From NCBI RefSeq assembly GCF_958450345.1, contig NC_088781.1:21481857-21545856 (forward strand): a stretch of 64,000 bases of DNA. Direction: 5' to 3'. The position numbers and the translations under genes were made by a program. This stretch comes from Calliphora vicina (Eukaryota > Arthropoda > Insecta > Diptera > Calliphoridae). The notes under the pieces were generated by a model. It was not told the origin of the DNA and did not search any database. It was given only the letters and a program-made list of their open reading frames with translations. Each line of letters starts with the position of its first letter. Positions within the stretch are counted from its first letter, which is position 1. Of the stretch, positions 11,215 through 23,462 are shown one piece after another.

Positions 11215-11595
11215 ATGTCCCGTGCGACATGTCCCGACTGTGATTAAAATTAATTTAAAAAAAAGTTAACAAATTTTTGCGTAAAATCAAAACCATTTTT
11301 AACAAACATCAATGCACAATATTCTAAAATTATTCTCATCGAAATATTGCCTCTAGTTTCGCTGAAAATTGGCGTTCGATTAATTGGCCGCGAAATTGAC
11401 TTCTGTCTTTGTCCCGTGCGAATGCCTCGGTTTTTTTTGCAATTATCTTGAAAATGAAAACTTGCCCAAAATCAAACTTAGCACCAATTATACGGCTAAT
11501 TAAGAGCTATAAATTAAGCCTTTTGTCAAACTAAAAATTCTATTTATTTTGACTCATTTTTCACTTTAAATGTGTTCGAATGTCCCGTGCGACAT
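11215..11595. mobile_element. Candidate element bounded by ATGTCCCGTGCGACAT
   Basis: The 16-mer ATGTCCCGTGCGACAT occurs at 11215-11230 and 11580-11595. A third core, GTCCCGTGCG, occurs midway at 11411-11420. The 16-mer is itself an imperfect palindrome (ATGTC...GACAT), so the two copies read both as direct and as approximate inverted repeats. This is unusually GC-rich for the surroundings. No ORF and no clear target duplication were found; the family is unknown. Confidence 0.45.
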
Positions 11596-12484
11596 AATGG
11601 AATTGTCATATGGCTTGAATTTATGTTTCCTTTTTACTGAAGAATGCTATTTACATATATAAAGTGTATTACAACTATAATTCAGTTGCTTGAATATAAT
11701 TCCAGGCTTGAATTACACTTGAATTCCATTAAAAATGGTTATTGAATACAATTTTTTTAAAAAAAATCAAAATGTTCATGAATTTTAAAGTATTTCCGAT
11801 ATAGTATCAGAATATAAGCTTTTTATAATGATTTTTGAATTTTTTTTCAACATTTTTAAGTTCGAAATTGAAAACTGTAAGAAATTGGTGTTGAATGAAA
11901 CTAAAACTATTTTTTTTAACAATCCTCATGATTTAGAGATTATTTAACAGCTTTAAAGATCTTTCGAACATACTTTCGTATTTTCGAACTTAAATTCGAG
12001 TTTTCGAACATAATATATTACATTGTCATATATGATTTAGATATTATTTAAATAGTTTTAACAAATTTTCGAACATAACTTCGAATTTGATTTCGCAGTT
12101 TCGAATATAATATTGCATTGGCTACCAGAAATTCAGTTTCAAAAGTTGACCTAAACTAACATATGTATAAACAAACAAATATACACCGCTAATTATATAA
12201 AAAGCTTTTAAAATTGTCTATTTAAATAATTCATTAGATAAATGTCAATATTTTATGCGGCAGATTTTCTGAAAACGTTTAAGAAAAATAAATTTAACTA
12301 TTAACCAAATTATGCTCTTTTCCATACCTAAATATTAACAACACTTTTTTCACATGCTACCATATTTTGCTACTCTACGATAAATATTTACTCCACACTC
12401 TATAACTTACAAACCTTCATACATACATTACAACATATTCTCAATCTTTTAACCATCCTCTCTTTCTGCTTTCTTTTCTTACAG
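11596..12484. other. 3' part of intron 1 with polypyrimidine tract
   Basis: No gene. A repeated 'tttcgaacata' motif occurs at 11965-12110. The last 60 bases are strongly pyrimidine-rich and end in TTACAG at 12479-12484, a good acceptor for exon 2. Confidence 0.5.
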
Positions 12485-12876
12485 TGCATTTGGTATGAGT
12501 GATAAAAGTAGTACAACCAATAGCCTACCGAATAGTCCTATACATAGTAACAACAATAATACGTCGATGCTGAACAACAACAATACCAGCCTCCGTAATC
12601 ACAACATACCCAGCAACAACAATAACATCAGCAACAACAATAACAACAACAATACAACCAGTGCCAATCGTAATGTGGTGGACGATGACGCTTGTTTTCG
12701 CATGGACGCCGATACACCGTTCGGTGAGAAGGAGCCAGATCCAGACAATATTAAAATGTTTGTTGGCCAGGTGCCAAAATCAATGGATGAGGCTCAACTA
12801 CGCGAAATGTTTGAAGAGTATGGTCCCGTGCATTCAATAAATGTTTTACGGGATAAAGCGACTGGAATCAGTAAAG
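12485..12876 (+). CDS. aret: Bruno/CELF protein, coding exon 2 (Asn-rich region and start of RRM1)
   Basis: The exon is bounded by TTACAG and G|GTAAGTG and supplies residues 28-158 plus one base. Residues 50-84 are an Asn-rich low-complexity run built on AAC codons. An acidic stretch (EPDPDN) leads into RRM1, where RNP2 MFVGQV is residues 119-124. The exon ends in the Lys-Gly of RNP1. Bruno/CELF proteins bind U/G-rich RNA through two N-terminal RRMs and a C-terminal RRM; fly Bruno-1 represses translation in the ovary and directs flight-muscle splicing. MFVGQV-PKSMDE and INVLRDKATG agree with this family rather than with ELAV or Hu proteins. An internal ATG at 12495 (residue 32) could serve a transcript starting in intron 1. 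Choice of aret over bruno-2 is an inference. Confidence 0.93.
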
Positions 12877-13814
12877 GTAAGTGAAGTGGGTGGGTGGGTG
12901 TATTGTTTGAAGAGTTGCAAGTAGGGGCAGTAAGTGGGTGTTTGCGAGAATAAAGGAAAGAATATTAACAATTGATTGTGTTTTGGTGGAGGGAGTTATT
13001 GGTAATTGTAATTTATTGTGTTTTGTTTAAAGAGAAATTACAAAACAAAATTGAGAGATTCATGCAAACATTATTTATGATAACAGAGCAAACATTTTAG
13101 GTAAATTGCAGACCAAATTGAGTTTAATTTAAAAATCAGGTTTTTTGGTTTTTAATTAAAATTTATTTAATGTTTAAGGAGTTTATATTTCTCAAAGATA
13201 AAATCTTTAAATTAAAAGTCATTTTATTAATTGGAACAAAAAATATGTATTTCAACAAAAAACCTCAATTCGTTAAAAAAATATTGATGAAAATTAAAGA
13301 ACATCACAAAATTCATATTTCACTTAAATTCGTACAATTATATTAAATTATAATTAAAACTTTAAAAATTAAAAAAAATGTTAATATTAAATAATCCTAA
13401 TACTTTGTAGGGTATCATTTGCTATTTTTAGTGCCTTTACGATTTTAAATGAAGCGTTGATATTCTGGGCACTGACAGTCTTACCCAATTTTTTTATTTG
13501 TGGATAAGGGCAATTAAAATTATACCCAATTTTCTGATAGGTAATAGCACACACAATATAAAAAAAGCATTTTAAAATATTTCCAAAACATCAACTTTCT
13601 AAAACTAATGAATAAAATTTGACTACGATGGTGTACGATTTTAAGTAACATTCACTGTATATAACATTTCACTAGTGAATGGTTAAAAACTGAATGTGAT
13701 ATTTTTATAACTAAAAAATTCACTATTTTTGACCATTGCTTGAAGTAGGGAACATATCTATAACAATTTAAAAATGTGATATTAGACATTTTTGAAGCCG
13801 ACTCTTATAAAATA
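12877..13814. other. Start of intron 2, no supported feature
   Basis: AT-rich intron following the exon 2 donor. 'Catttcactagtgaatg' near 13665-13681 is a small perfect inverted repeat. Nothing coding was seen. Confidence 0.45.
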
Positions 13815-14811
13815 TTGGGTATATGAATTAAAAATGCGGAATATATAATAGATGGCGTATTTTATGACATAACTTATAAGTCATTTTGAAGGGTACATAT
13901 CTATAACTTATTCTCACTTAGTTTTTAAACATAATAATGTAAATAACAACGTTTTTTTTGCTTCGAAAATGTTGAATTTTGTACCAACGAATTTTGTCAA
14001 ATTTTGAAAAAAGCTTATGGTTCGGTTTTAACGCAGGAGAGATGGTTTGGGCGGTTCAGAAGTGGTGATTTTATCACGGAAGACAAAGATCGTTCAGGAC
14101 AGCCAAAAAAGTTTTAAGTCAAGAATTGGAAGCATTACTTCATGAAGATTGATGTAAAACTCAACAGGAGCTTGCAAAATCTTTGAGAGCTACTCAAGCA
14201 GCAATTCCAAAACGTTCACGAGCAGCAGTATTCATCTAAAAGCATGGAATTAGGGTACAATATGAATTGAAGCTGAGAGACCTTGAAACACGATTTTACA
14301 TGTCTGAAATGCTGCTTGTACGTTATAACAGAAAACAATTTTCGCTTCGTGTCTTTACTTTCAATGAAAAATTAATCCATTACGATAACCTGATGTGTAA
14401 TAGATCGTATGTGAAGCCCGGCCAACCAGCCGAATCGACACAAAAGCCAAATATCCATGGTGTTTGGTAATGTTCAGTATTTGGTGGGAGCAAAAGAGTC
14501 CTATCTATTATAAGCTGCTGAAAACTGGCCAGAACATCACAGGGAACCTATACCTAACTTAAATCTAACATTAGCCGAAAAAAGACCAAAATAGCCGACC
14601 AGACATGCACCCGTAATATTCCATCATGAAAACGCTAAGCCAGATTTTGCAATACCTTTTAAAATGCATTTAGAATAAAGTGGTTGGGAAGTTTTTGATC
14701 GATGCAGAACGCTCTCTTTGGGATATGTTTCACTTCAGAACAGAGTATCCGAAATTGGTTTGATTCGTTCTTGGCCACAAAAGATGATCAGTACTTTTGG
14801 CTCGGAATACG

Positions 14812-15725
14812 TATTTTTTTAGGAACAAGTTCCCTAATTTTATCAGAACACATTCCATTATAGTACCGATAGAACAGTGAATAGCAGCCAATATTGCCAC
14901 GGTGCTCGAGCGAATAGAGTTGGATACTCTTCTGTCACCAATAATCAACTTCGCCCTCTTCCGCACGCAACGAGAAGCAGAGCTGTAAATGAATCGGTAA
15001 TTTTTTTAATTAATTCGCGAATCATTCAGACAAAAGCATTAATTGAATGAAATTTAAGTCAATTCAAATGAATTTGATAAAAATTAATTGCAATTCGTTT
15101 CCAATTCAAATGAATTTGTAGAATTCTTTCTAATTCAAATGAATTTCTCAAAGTGAACTGCAATTCATTTCCAATTCATTTGAATTAAATTGCTTTTGAA
15201 TTATGTAATTCAAATGAATTAGAAAAAAGAATTAGCAATTAATTTCCAACTCATTTGAACTGATTTTGTATGTAAGTATCAGTGTCGTTTTGTTATTCAA
15301 CAAGATGTGAAAATTTGCTAAAAAAAACTTAAATTTTTGAATTTGATTGAATTGATGAATGAATTGCAATGAATTCAAAATCCATTCAATTCAAACAAAT
15401 TGGAAATGAATTGAAATTCATTTCTGCCTAATTCGTTGGAATTGATTCAAATTTCATTCAATTCTTTTTTGTTGTGAAAAGAATTAATTCAGAAATTAAT
15501 AAAGAAATAAATTAAATCCTGTAGATTATTACAGCTTTGTCGAGAAGCTCCAAAAAAGACTTTGAAGCACCGGCCCATATATAGGAGTTGTGTTCCATTT
15601 TCGTTCGGATATAAGTGGTGTTAATAGTGAGGAGATCAGATTGAGTGAAGTAATTCCTACACTCTTTCAGAAATCCGAGACACTACTTAGAATGATTATT
15701 TCGACACTTGAAAAATGTGTTTAGA
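14812..15725 (-). mobile_element. Non-LTR retrotransposon 3' fragment inside mariner
   Basis: On the minus strand the reading runs from about 15640 towards 14815. First comes a YIRTKMEHNSYIWAGASK-type segment, then, after the hAT insertion, RVRKRAKLIIGDRRVSNSI and a degraded tail with GTIMECVLIKL. This order is characteristic of the region downstream of the reverse transcriptase in insect non-LTR elements (Jockey/RTE-type). The piece is a fragment with frameshifts and it splits the mariner transposase. Confidence 0.7.
14978..15539. mobile_element. 562-bp non-autonomous hAT element
   Basis: The left end CAGAGCTGTAAATGAATC and the right end ...TTACAGCTTTG are inverted. The flanks are ACGAGAAG (14970-14977) and TCGAGAAG (15540-15547), a 7-of-8 target duplication. 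The ends and the dense TCATTTGAATT-type subterminal repeats match the larger element at 49393-50532, which keeps a transposase remnant. The two are copies of one family. It interrupts the non-LTR fragment between 'GASK' and 'RKRAK'. Confidence 0.88.
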
Positions 15726-15870
15726 CCAGCGGAAAGCAGAAAGATGGAAAAAGATCATTGCTAACAACAATAGCCAATACTTCGAATAAATTTATATTGT
15801 ATAAATATTTTAAAATAGAAGCTAAAAATTTTAAAAAACCGGCATTTTTAAGTCATACACAAAATAAATA

Positions 15871-17584
15871 ATCCGTAGAGATTTTTAGTAAAATGGTTGT
15901 TCCACAACATTAAATTTAAACATTTGAATATATAATAAACTATAATGATAATCTATAGGTATTTTCTTTTTCTGTAGACCTTAACTATTAGATTCTATTT
16001 ATAGTACAATCTTTCGGACCGTATCAAAACAAAGTTTGAGTCATTTTAATTCTTGAGTATAGGCCTTCTTTGGGGCTTTGTGGTACAAACCTCGGACAGT
16101 CTATCAGGTCAAAATTCAAAACACAAAACACACGTTTAAAATTTACAGATTTATTTTCGGTAACATGGTTAAAATTCTCAAGGTTTACCTTTTTTAAGCC
16201 ATTTTTCATTATATCTATAGTAAGCTTTAAATGTTCCAAATAAGAACCAAACATTTGCTTTTTCCAACAAAAAAGTTATTGTTCCATTGAACGAGAATAT
16301 TCTTGTTTTCCTTATAATCTTAAATTTACCTTGAGATCTTGAAAATCTAACAATTTAAACTATCTAAGTCTATTATTTGCAAAAATATAGTAAACCTGAA
16401 TACTCTTCTTTAAACTAGAAAATTCACTTTTATTTTTAAAACAAAAATTACCCAGAAACTTAAATGCAACAAATTTCTATATAAAAATTTAACTCAACTC
16501 GTTTTCTTGTGGTACCCATTTAATCGTAATCATTATATAAATTTTCCTTATTCTCTGTCTACTTTCCTTGTTCTTCTACCCGTCATATCTTTTCTTTAGC
16601 TGAGTTTGTTAAAAAGTTAAAATACAGACACACACATGCAAACTAAACTTGGAAACAAGGACATAATGTAGTCTATTATTTGTAGTATATCTGCAGTATG
16701 CTGCTATCCTGTCTTTGTGTTGCTGTGTAGTGCGTGCCTTTATTGTGTCTGTCTATTGAGCCAAACACGTACAGGAAACGAATTAATCGAACTTAAATAA
16801 ATCAGTATCCCTTGACTTAAACTTATAAAGATAACAAAATACAAAACATTCTCTACAACAGCAACAGACAATGCACAACACAGACAATAATGTTTAGAGA
16901 CAGTCAGGACGACATGCACACCCACGCACGCCAGCAAGGATACACAGCATGCATGCTTGTACTCTCTCTCTCTTATTTTCTTTTTTTTTATTTTGGTTTT
17001 TTTGTTATTATTCTTATTTTGTTTTGAAGGATCATAATCATGATATGTGTGAAGTTTGTAGAAATAATAGTAGAATACAAAAATATATACTTATATAATT
17101 TTATATTTATGTGCATGTGTTTGTGTAGTAAGAAGTCCTGTAGAGATTGTCTATGATTTCTTAGAATATTATAAAGAAATAAAGAAAACTACAATGGTCA
17201 AAACACATAACAATAGTATTAACTGGAAGAAGAAACCATGAAGACAAAACTGTGGAATGGTTAGAAAGCAGAGCTTTATAGGAATTTAATAGTAAATTTA
17301 GCTTTTATTGTTTCCTGTTTACAGGGAAAATATTAAATAAATCTGTAATTCTGGGAATTATGATCATTAAATCTGAGGGATATTCTTTCATTATAATGTG
17401 CCAAAAATACCCAACTACAATACAGTTTTTGAGAGTTCTTGATCTCAAAATCCAGACCAGATAATCTTAAACTAGGATAAAATATCCACTAAGTGAAGGT
17501 CTATTAGAGTTACTGGGTATGACTTAAATATGCTGTATTGAAATGTTTAGCTTTTATTTTGAAATATTTGTACAATATATAAAT
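15871..17584. other. Intron 2, no supported feature
   Basis: AT-rich intron. ORFs at 16024-16254 and 16740-16937 show no domain or splice context. Confidence 0.45.
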
Positions 17585-18545
17585 AAAAGCTTTGGCCATG
17601 TTAGCTATGTCCTTTTCTCATATTTCTGGCATTATATGGACTTCGAGCCAAAAGAAATGCTCATGTTTTGAGGCCAAGAACGAATCAGAGCGTTTTGTTT
17701 CGATCGAAACAAATAGTAGTCGGATGGGCCAAGCTCTAGACTATATAAGAGGTGAGGAAAGACTTCGCAACCACTTCATTCTAAATAATTTTTAAAGGGT
17801 ATTGCAACATACGTCCGAGTGTTGTCATGATGGAATATTACAGTTTCATGTCTGGCCTTTTTCGGCCAATGCTCGCTTCAAGCGAATCAGTTGTGTTCGG
17901 TACAGGTTCCATGTGATGGTCTGGCCAGATTTCAGTAGCTCATAATAGGACCCTTTCGGTACCACCCAATACAAAGCATTACCATAGCGCAATGGATATT
18001 TTGCGTTTGTGTCAATTCGGCTGGTTGACCGGATTTCACATACGATCTCTTAAGCTTCGGGATATCGTAATAAATCCATTTTTCATCGCAAGTAATGATT
18101 CGGGGCAAACATTATTTTATTTCGTAGCATTCAAGCAGCTATCAGACATACAAAATTATATTTCAAGGTCTCTCAGCTTCAATTCGTATGGTACCCAATG
18201 TTCTTGCTTTTGGATGAATTCTGCTACTTGAAAACATTTTGAAATTGATGATTGAGTATGTTCCAATGATTTTGCAAGCTCTTGTTGAGCTTGACAACAA
18301 TTTCCATGGAGTAATGCCTCCATAAGCTTCGGTGTGCTTCAGCGGCAGTTTCTTTCAAGTTAAAGAAGTAAAGCAAAACTTTCCTCAAAATTCGTCATTT
18401 TGGAAAGAAAATACTAATTGGTTTTAACACGAATAAATGACAGATATACACACTTCAAAATGACATGTTTATTAAAAATAAAAGCCACTTTCAAGAGATA
18501 CGCCATTTGTGGTAAATCTTGATTTTTTTGAGTTATACATCAAAT
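17585..18545 (-). pseudogene. Mariner transposase relic, minus strand
   Basis: Read on the minus strand, the copy begins near 18545 with 'gttatac' and the 'atggcgtat' leader, continues through a 'catttcaaaatgac'-type 5' UTR and an N-terminal region, and ends near 17590. The segment at 17660-17740 is the complement of the RSMQNALS/EQSI region. At 17800-17960 are remnants around the HHDN catalytic motif, matching 55850-55990 closely in nucleotide sequence. Multiple stops and frameshifts are present. Apparent plus-strand ORFs here (17592-17795, 17992-18231) are antisense by-products. Confidence 0.78.
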
Positions 18546-18559
18546 AGAATAGATGTCAG

Positions 18560-19060
18560 ATAGACGTGTCTAGTTTTGTCAGTTGTCGACAGCCTGACTA
18601 TCGACAAAAATGCCAGTGTTCTCACGAATAATCTTTTCGTGTAAGATATTTCATACATGTGTCTATGATTGCCAATATTTCAGCCTGAAATGCAAGATGC
18701 TGGCTTTATTTGAAAGACATCGAAAGCCTTAAATACCACAATTGTACTTGCAACCATCAGTGTATACTTTTATTTCAGATACATTAATCATGCTACGTCC
18801 TCTGTTACTATTAGTCCGTGACAGTCGTTATGTAATCAGAGGTTTGGCTTAGAAGAGAAGCGATCATATTTGATATATTGGTATTTTCATAAGTTGTGGA
18901 TCTCTAAAATCCGGTGACAGATAATCAATCCATCAACGCCAGATGGGTCGCAAAATTGTGTTCAGATCATCTAAAAGACTAATGTGTAGTGCATCATTGA
19001 TATCAATGCAACAAGATCTCTGAACTCTGTGCAGTTGGTTTACGATGTATACTTACATTT
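18560..19060 (-). pseudogene. RNase H domain relic of a non-LTR retrotransposon
   Basis: On the minus strand the text gives EIKVYTDG (near 18760-18785), then in a shifted frame QAEILAI (near 18670-18695), then GIFVDSQAV (near 18590-18615). The TDG, AEI and DSQA motifs in this order are the catalytic core of the RNase H found in Jockey, I and R1-type elements. Frameshifts and a stop show decay. It abuts the mariner relic on its left. A related RNase H remnant lies at 35550-35960. Confidence 0.65.
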
Positions 19061-19244
19061 CGTCGTAGTCCACTAAACCAGATATGCATATAGATCTCAG
19101 GATTGAACGTATTTTCCTTAGGATTTTAGGGAATGCAGTAGTTAGTGGTGGTTCACACACGTCAAGTTTACTTGAGAATGTCTTGAGTTTATAGAAGAGA
19201 GAGGAAAAAAAGAGTAAAATATTTTCAATCTCCTCTCTCTTCTA

Positions 19245-20215
19245 TAAACACAGTGCAACAGGAAAACAAATAACCATATACGGACACGACTAAGTGATAA
19301 AATACCAAAAAAAAAGTAGTAGGAATACTACTTTTTTGAAAAATAGTAGAAATACTACTTTTTTGAAAAATAGTAGTAGAAATACTACTTGTTTGCAAAA
19401 TAGTAGTAGAAATACTACGTTTTTGAAAAATAGTAGTAGAAATACTACTTTTTTGAAAAATAGCAGTTTTGCCCAAATTTATAGGCCCCAAAAATTTGGG
19501 AGCTCGGTGTCTTTTTTGCCAAAAAGTGATAATATTCTCAGACTCGTATCTTGCAAACAGTTAGAAATTTTGATTTACTTTCTGAGGCAAAGTTGTAGCC
19601 CTTGTCATTAAGAACAAAAATTGTGAACACATAATATCCAAAACAACTTCATCTTCAAGATCAAAATCGGTAAAAGAAAAATTCGATTTATTTTACCTTT
19701 TTTCCCTTGTTCAGTTCCATAGGTAGCAAAACGTTCAAAATTCAAGGAAACAATCAACTACAAAAATTTACCTAAAGTCTCCATAAACAACTTTGTAGAA
19801 CATAGGAATGATTCTTAACACCGATTAGTTAGTAAGAAAAAACTAAAGGAATTAAGTGTTTTGGACCACAAACTATTACATTATTATAAACTAAAGCATA
19901 CTTTTAGGCCGCTTTAAAAATTTATTTCGAATATTTTAAAGTTGTTTGCGATTTTGATCTTGAAGATGAAGTTGTTTTGATTTTATATGTTCAGAATTTT
20001 TCTTTAAGTTCTTTATGATAAGGACTACAACTTTGCTTCAGAGAGTAAATCAAAATTCCGAACTGTTTGCAAGATATGAGCCTGATAATATGATTAATTT
20101 TTTCCAAAAATGACACCGAGGCCCCAAATGTTTTGGGGCCCATAAAGAAAAGAGCATGACTTAGGGCAAAACTTGGACACACTGGACTTTTTTTTATCTT
20201 TTATCACGTAGTTCA
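19245..20215. mobile_element. Long-inverted-repeat (foldback-like) element, family F
   Basis: Two arms are inverted copies of each other. The left arm (about 19245-19690) runs from 'aaccatatacggacac' through 'gatttactttctgaggcaaagttgtag' to 'cttcatcttcaagatcaaaatcg'. The right arm (about 19925-20215) is its complement. About 230 bp of unique centre lies between (19690-19925). The left arm carries a private tandem repeat. The same element occurs at 48918-51505. No transposase is encoded, so mobility would need help in trans. Confidence 0.75.
19318..19467 (+). repeat. Five-copy 27-30 bp tandem repeat
   Basis: The unit is GTAGTAGAAATACTAC followed by TTTTTTGAAAAATA, with small variants. Each unit holds the inverted pair GTAGTA/TACTAC. 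It is absent from the other F copies, so it expanded after insertion. The ORFs on both strands across it (19225-19611) are by-products. Confidence 0.8.
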
Positions 20216-22435
20216 CTACTTTTCAAAACAACTACATTCATTGAAGTCGCTGTACAACATACATTTTAATCTATCAACATCTAAGACAAATACAAGTATG
20301 AAAATAAATTTAAGAGACCCTACTCAGTTAAGTCGAATTTTATATACCTTAACCTCAAGACGGAAAATTTTTATGACAAAAACTAGCGAAACCATTAATT
20401 TCAATATTCACTCGAATATTTTTGTAATACTACGATAGCGATAGCCTTAAAAAACGATAACTTTAACCCTAAATGTAAAAACAAAACGAATAGCAGATAT
20501 TCTGATTTTGTCCAATATATTCTGGCAATGAAGTGTCGAGATGAACATGTTTTCTTTCTTCTCTCCAATAACAACTCTAACAATTTAGTGAGATATCATT
20601 TGAAAGGCTCACGAAAGCAACAAATAAATACTCCGAAAATTACAAACGGAACGATAAACTTAAATATTTCTATATAACCTTCACCATGGTGCAGGATACA
20701 AAAATAATATTTCAGACGAAAAATATTAGAAAGTATAAACATTTTTCTTATAGTTGTTTGCTGGAACGTAAGAAACAAAATGACACCAGAAAAAAAGAAT
20801 AAACACAAATACCAACATGCTGCAAGAATATGCGGAGCAAAAAAAATATATAAAAGTTTTATGTATTTGGCAACACACAGAGCGGAAAATAATTTCCATA
20901 GATAACTTGAAAATACAATTTAATAAAAAAAAACAGCAACGACAACAAAAAAAACTTAAACAATATCTACATACATTCATAGACACATGACTACTACTAT
21001 ATAAACCTTAGAAGATTTATAAACTTTTTTTTTCGTTGCCGATACGATTCATTTCCTTTAGTTTACTTTCCTTTCCTTGCCATACTTTCCATCTTTCATA
21101 CACTTATTTGCTGTTAGAATTAATGGCAAGTTTAAGAAATAAATAAACTACAACAACAGGAGCGGCAAACAAAACAAGAAAAAGTTTCAAGAGTTTATTT
21201 GAATGAATGTTTAAGATGTTTTTTTTTTCTTTCTTTCTAATTTTATAAATAAATAGAAAACAAGTCTTTTGGTATGGTAAAAACAAACTACTGACAATAT
21301 CCATATACAAAATTGGATAGATAGATCGATACTAGTATAAAACAGTGGGATAAACTTAGGAGTTTTTTAATGCCTAAAAGTATGCAATGTTTTTTAAAAT
21401 AATAGGGCTAGTATCAAATTAATTGAATTAAAGACAGAATTCATTGAATATTCTAAATTTTAAATGAAATAAGGACGGAATTCATTGAATATTCTAGAAA
21501 TATTCTAAATTTTGATTTTTTTCTGATCTTACATAAAGAACAAATAAAATATTTTAGTATCAAAGACTCACTTGAAGAAAGCTAAAAATTTCATTTTTGG
21601 TCATAACATGTTTCCTAGCAACAGTAGTTTGGCTTATTTTAAATTGCAAAGGGGTATTCAAAGTAAAAAAATATTTTTACTTCGGAACAAACATTTGATA
21701 AAATTAAAAGTTCAGAAAAACTCAGAATATAGAAATATGTAGGTTTTAGAGGAACACCTCCGTTCCACTGTACTCACAATAGACACATAAAATAAATTGA
21801 ATTTTTATGCTTATACCACGTAAATTGTTGTTCATATCGATACATTGAACAGCTGAAATACAATGCCCTTCATATGGGAAATAAGATACACAAATATTTA
21901 TTAAAAAAAAACAACAAATAAGCAAATGAACTGAAAGAGGTGTGGAAAAGACTTTGGCGTAGTTATAACTAAAGTTGCCAAAAAATAAATAAAATGTCAA
22001 ACCAAATGTCGTTTAAGATTAACGCTCAACACCCCCAACTTTATGCTTGACAAAATCCAACCTAAAACGAACTTTAAGTAAAACATTTGACACTAAACCT
22101 CAACCCACAACAAAAACTCTGTTTTGAGGAAACACTTTCAGCAAAAGTTTACAATTCTTTTTAAAAAGCCTCAATAAATCACCAAATGGAAAGTATTATT
22201 GCAAACAGAAGATTAGAATAAAATTATTTTGTCTAAAAGTTGAAAACATTTTTTATAAAATTAGTTTTAAATAAATAGTTTAGGGACAGTTTTTTATTAT
22301 TTTGAAATAATTTTCAATATTTATAGCAATGTTTCTGATTCAAAAGTTTTTCTCATTTCACTCATTTCATTTCAGCAATTTAGTGTCATTCAAATTGAGA
22401 TAATAGATATGGTTGTGGGTTTATTTAACAGACTT
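20216..22435. other. Intron 2, no supported feature
   Basis: AT-rich intron with short ORFs lacking domains. No splice-bounded exon or transposon ends were identified. Confidence 0.45.
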
Positions 22436-23462
22436 TTCAAATAAAAGTACCTTTTAAAATAAAAGTACCTTTTTAAATAAAAGTACCTTTTTAAATAAAA
22501 GTACCTTTTAAAATAAAAGTACCTTTTAAAATAAAAGTACCTTTTAAAATAAAAGTACCTTTTAAAATAAAAGTACCTTTTAAAATAAAAGTACCTTTTA
22601 AAATAAAAGTACCTTTTAAAATAAAAGTACCTTTTAAAATAAAAGTACCTTTTAAAATAAAAGTACCTTTTAAAATAAAAGTACCTTTTAAAATAAAAGT
22701 ACCTTTTAAAATAAAAGTACCTTTTAAAATAAAAGTACCTTTTAAAATAAAAGTACCTTTTAAAATAAAAGTACCTTTTAAAATAAAAGTACCTTTTTAA
22801 ATAAAAGTACCTTTTTAAATAAAAGTACCTTTTTAAATAAAAGTACCTTTTTAAATAAAAGTACCTTTTTAAATAAAAGTACCTTTTTAAATAAAAGTAC
22901 CTTTTTAAATAAAAGTACCTTTTTAAATAAAAGTACCTTTTTAAATAAAAGTACCTTTTTAAATAAAAGTACCTTTTTAAATAAAAGTACCTTTTTAAAT
23001 AAAAGTACCTTTTTAAATAAAAGTACCTTTTTAAATAAAAGTACCTTTTTAAATAAAAGTACCTTTTTAAATAAAAGTACCTTTTTAAATAAAAGTACCT
23101 TTTTAAATAAAAGTACCTTTTTAAATAAAAGTACCTTTTTAAATAAAAGTACCTTTTTAAATAAAAGTACCTTTTTAAATAAAAGTACCTTTTTAAATAA
23201 AAGTACCTTTTTAAATAAAAGTACCTTTTTAAATAAAAGTACCTTTTTAAATAAAAGTACCTTTTTAAATAAAAGTACCTTTTTAAATAAAAGTACCTTT
23301 TTAAATAAAAGTACCTTTTTAAATAAAAGTACCTTTTTAAATAAAAGTACCTTTTTAAATAAAAGTACCTTTTTAAACAAAAGTACCTTTTTAAATAAAA
23401 GTACCTTTTAAAAAAAAGTACCTTTAAAAAAAGTACCTTTAAAAAAAAGTACCTTTTAAAAT
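22436..23462 (-). repeat. 18-bp minisatellite array A (left arm of inverted pair)
   Basis: About 57 monomers of 18 bp read ATAAAAGTACCTTTTTAA or the variant ATAAAAGTACCTTTTAAA. The TTTTAAA variant dominates at about 22505-22790 and the TTTTTAA variant at about 22790-23400. The right edge decays into shortened units (23400-23462). Because 18 is a multiple of three, the minus strand stays open for hundreds of codons as a KRYFYL/F hexapeptide. A second frame is open too. I do not regard these as genes. Array B at 24475-26268 is the same monomer in reverse orientation. Confidence 0.97.

Larger units (their letters stand above)
13970..15788 (+). pseudogene. Degenerate mariner transposase split by insertions
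   Basis: Recognisable blocks in order are RWFGRFRSGDF-ITEDKDRSGQPKK (about 14040-14115), a degraded HTH and linker (14120-14240), ETRFYMSEMLL...FTFNEKLIHYDN with the first catalytic region (14265-14390), and RSMQNALS/EQSIRNWFDS (14700-14770). After the insertion come the C-terminal residues ERWKKIIANN ending QYFE and a stop (about 15737-15788). Several frameshifts and stops are present, so it is inactive. The family moves mariner elements by cut-and-paste at TA sites. The C-terminal match on both sides of the insertion is the best evidence that the two halves were once continuous. Confidence 0.8.
13815..15870 (+). mobile_element. Mariner element, interrupted by two later insertions
   Basis: The 5' end (13815-13910) resembles the ends of the minus-strand copies at 17585-18545 and 55618-56720: a 'atatgaattaaaaatgcgg' type terminus, then 'atggcgtat', then 'tcattttgaaggg'. 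The 3' end is 'gcatttttaagtcatacac' (15842-15860). Removing the 14812-15725 insertion leaves about 1.1-1.2 kb, typical of mariner. The insertion itself contains a hAT element, making a three-level nest. Confidence 0.75.

Noticed and set aside
17592..18231. Two plus-strand ORFs
   Set aside because: They are antisense to a mariner transposase relic.
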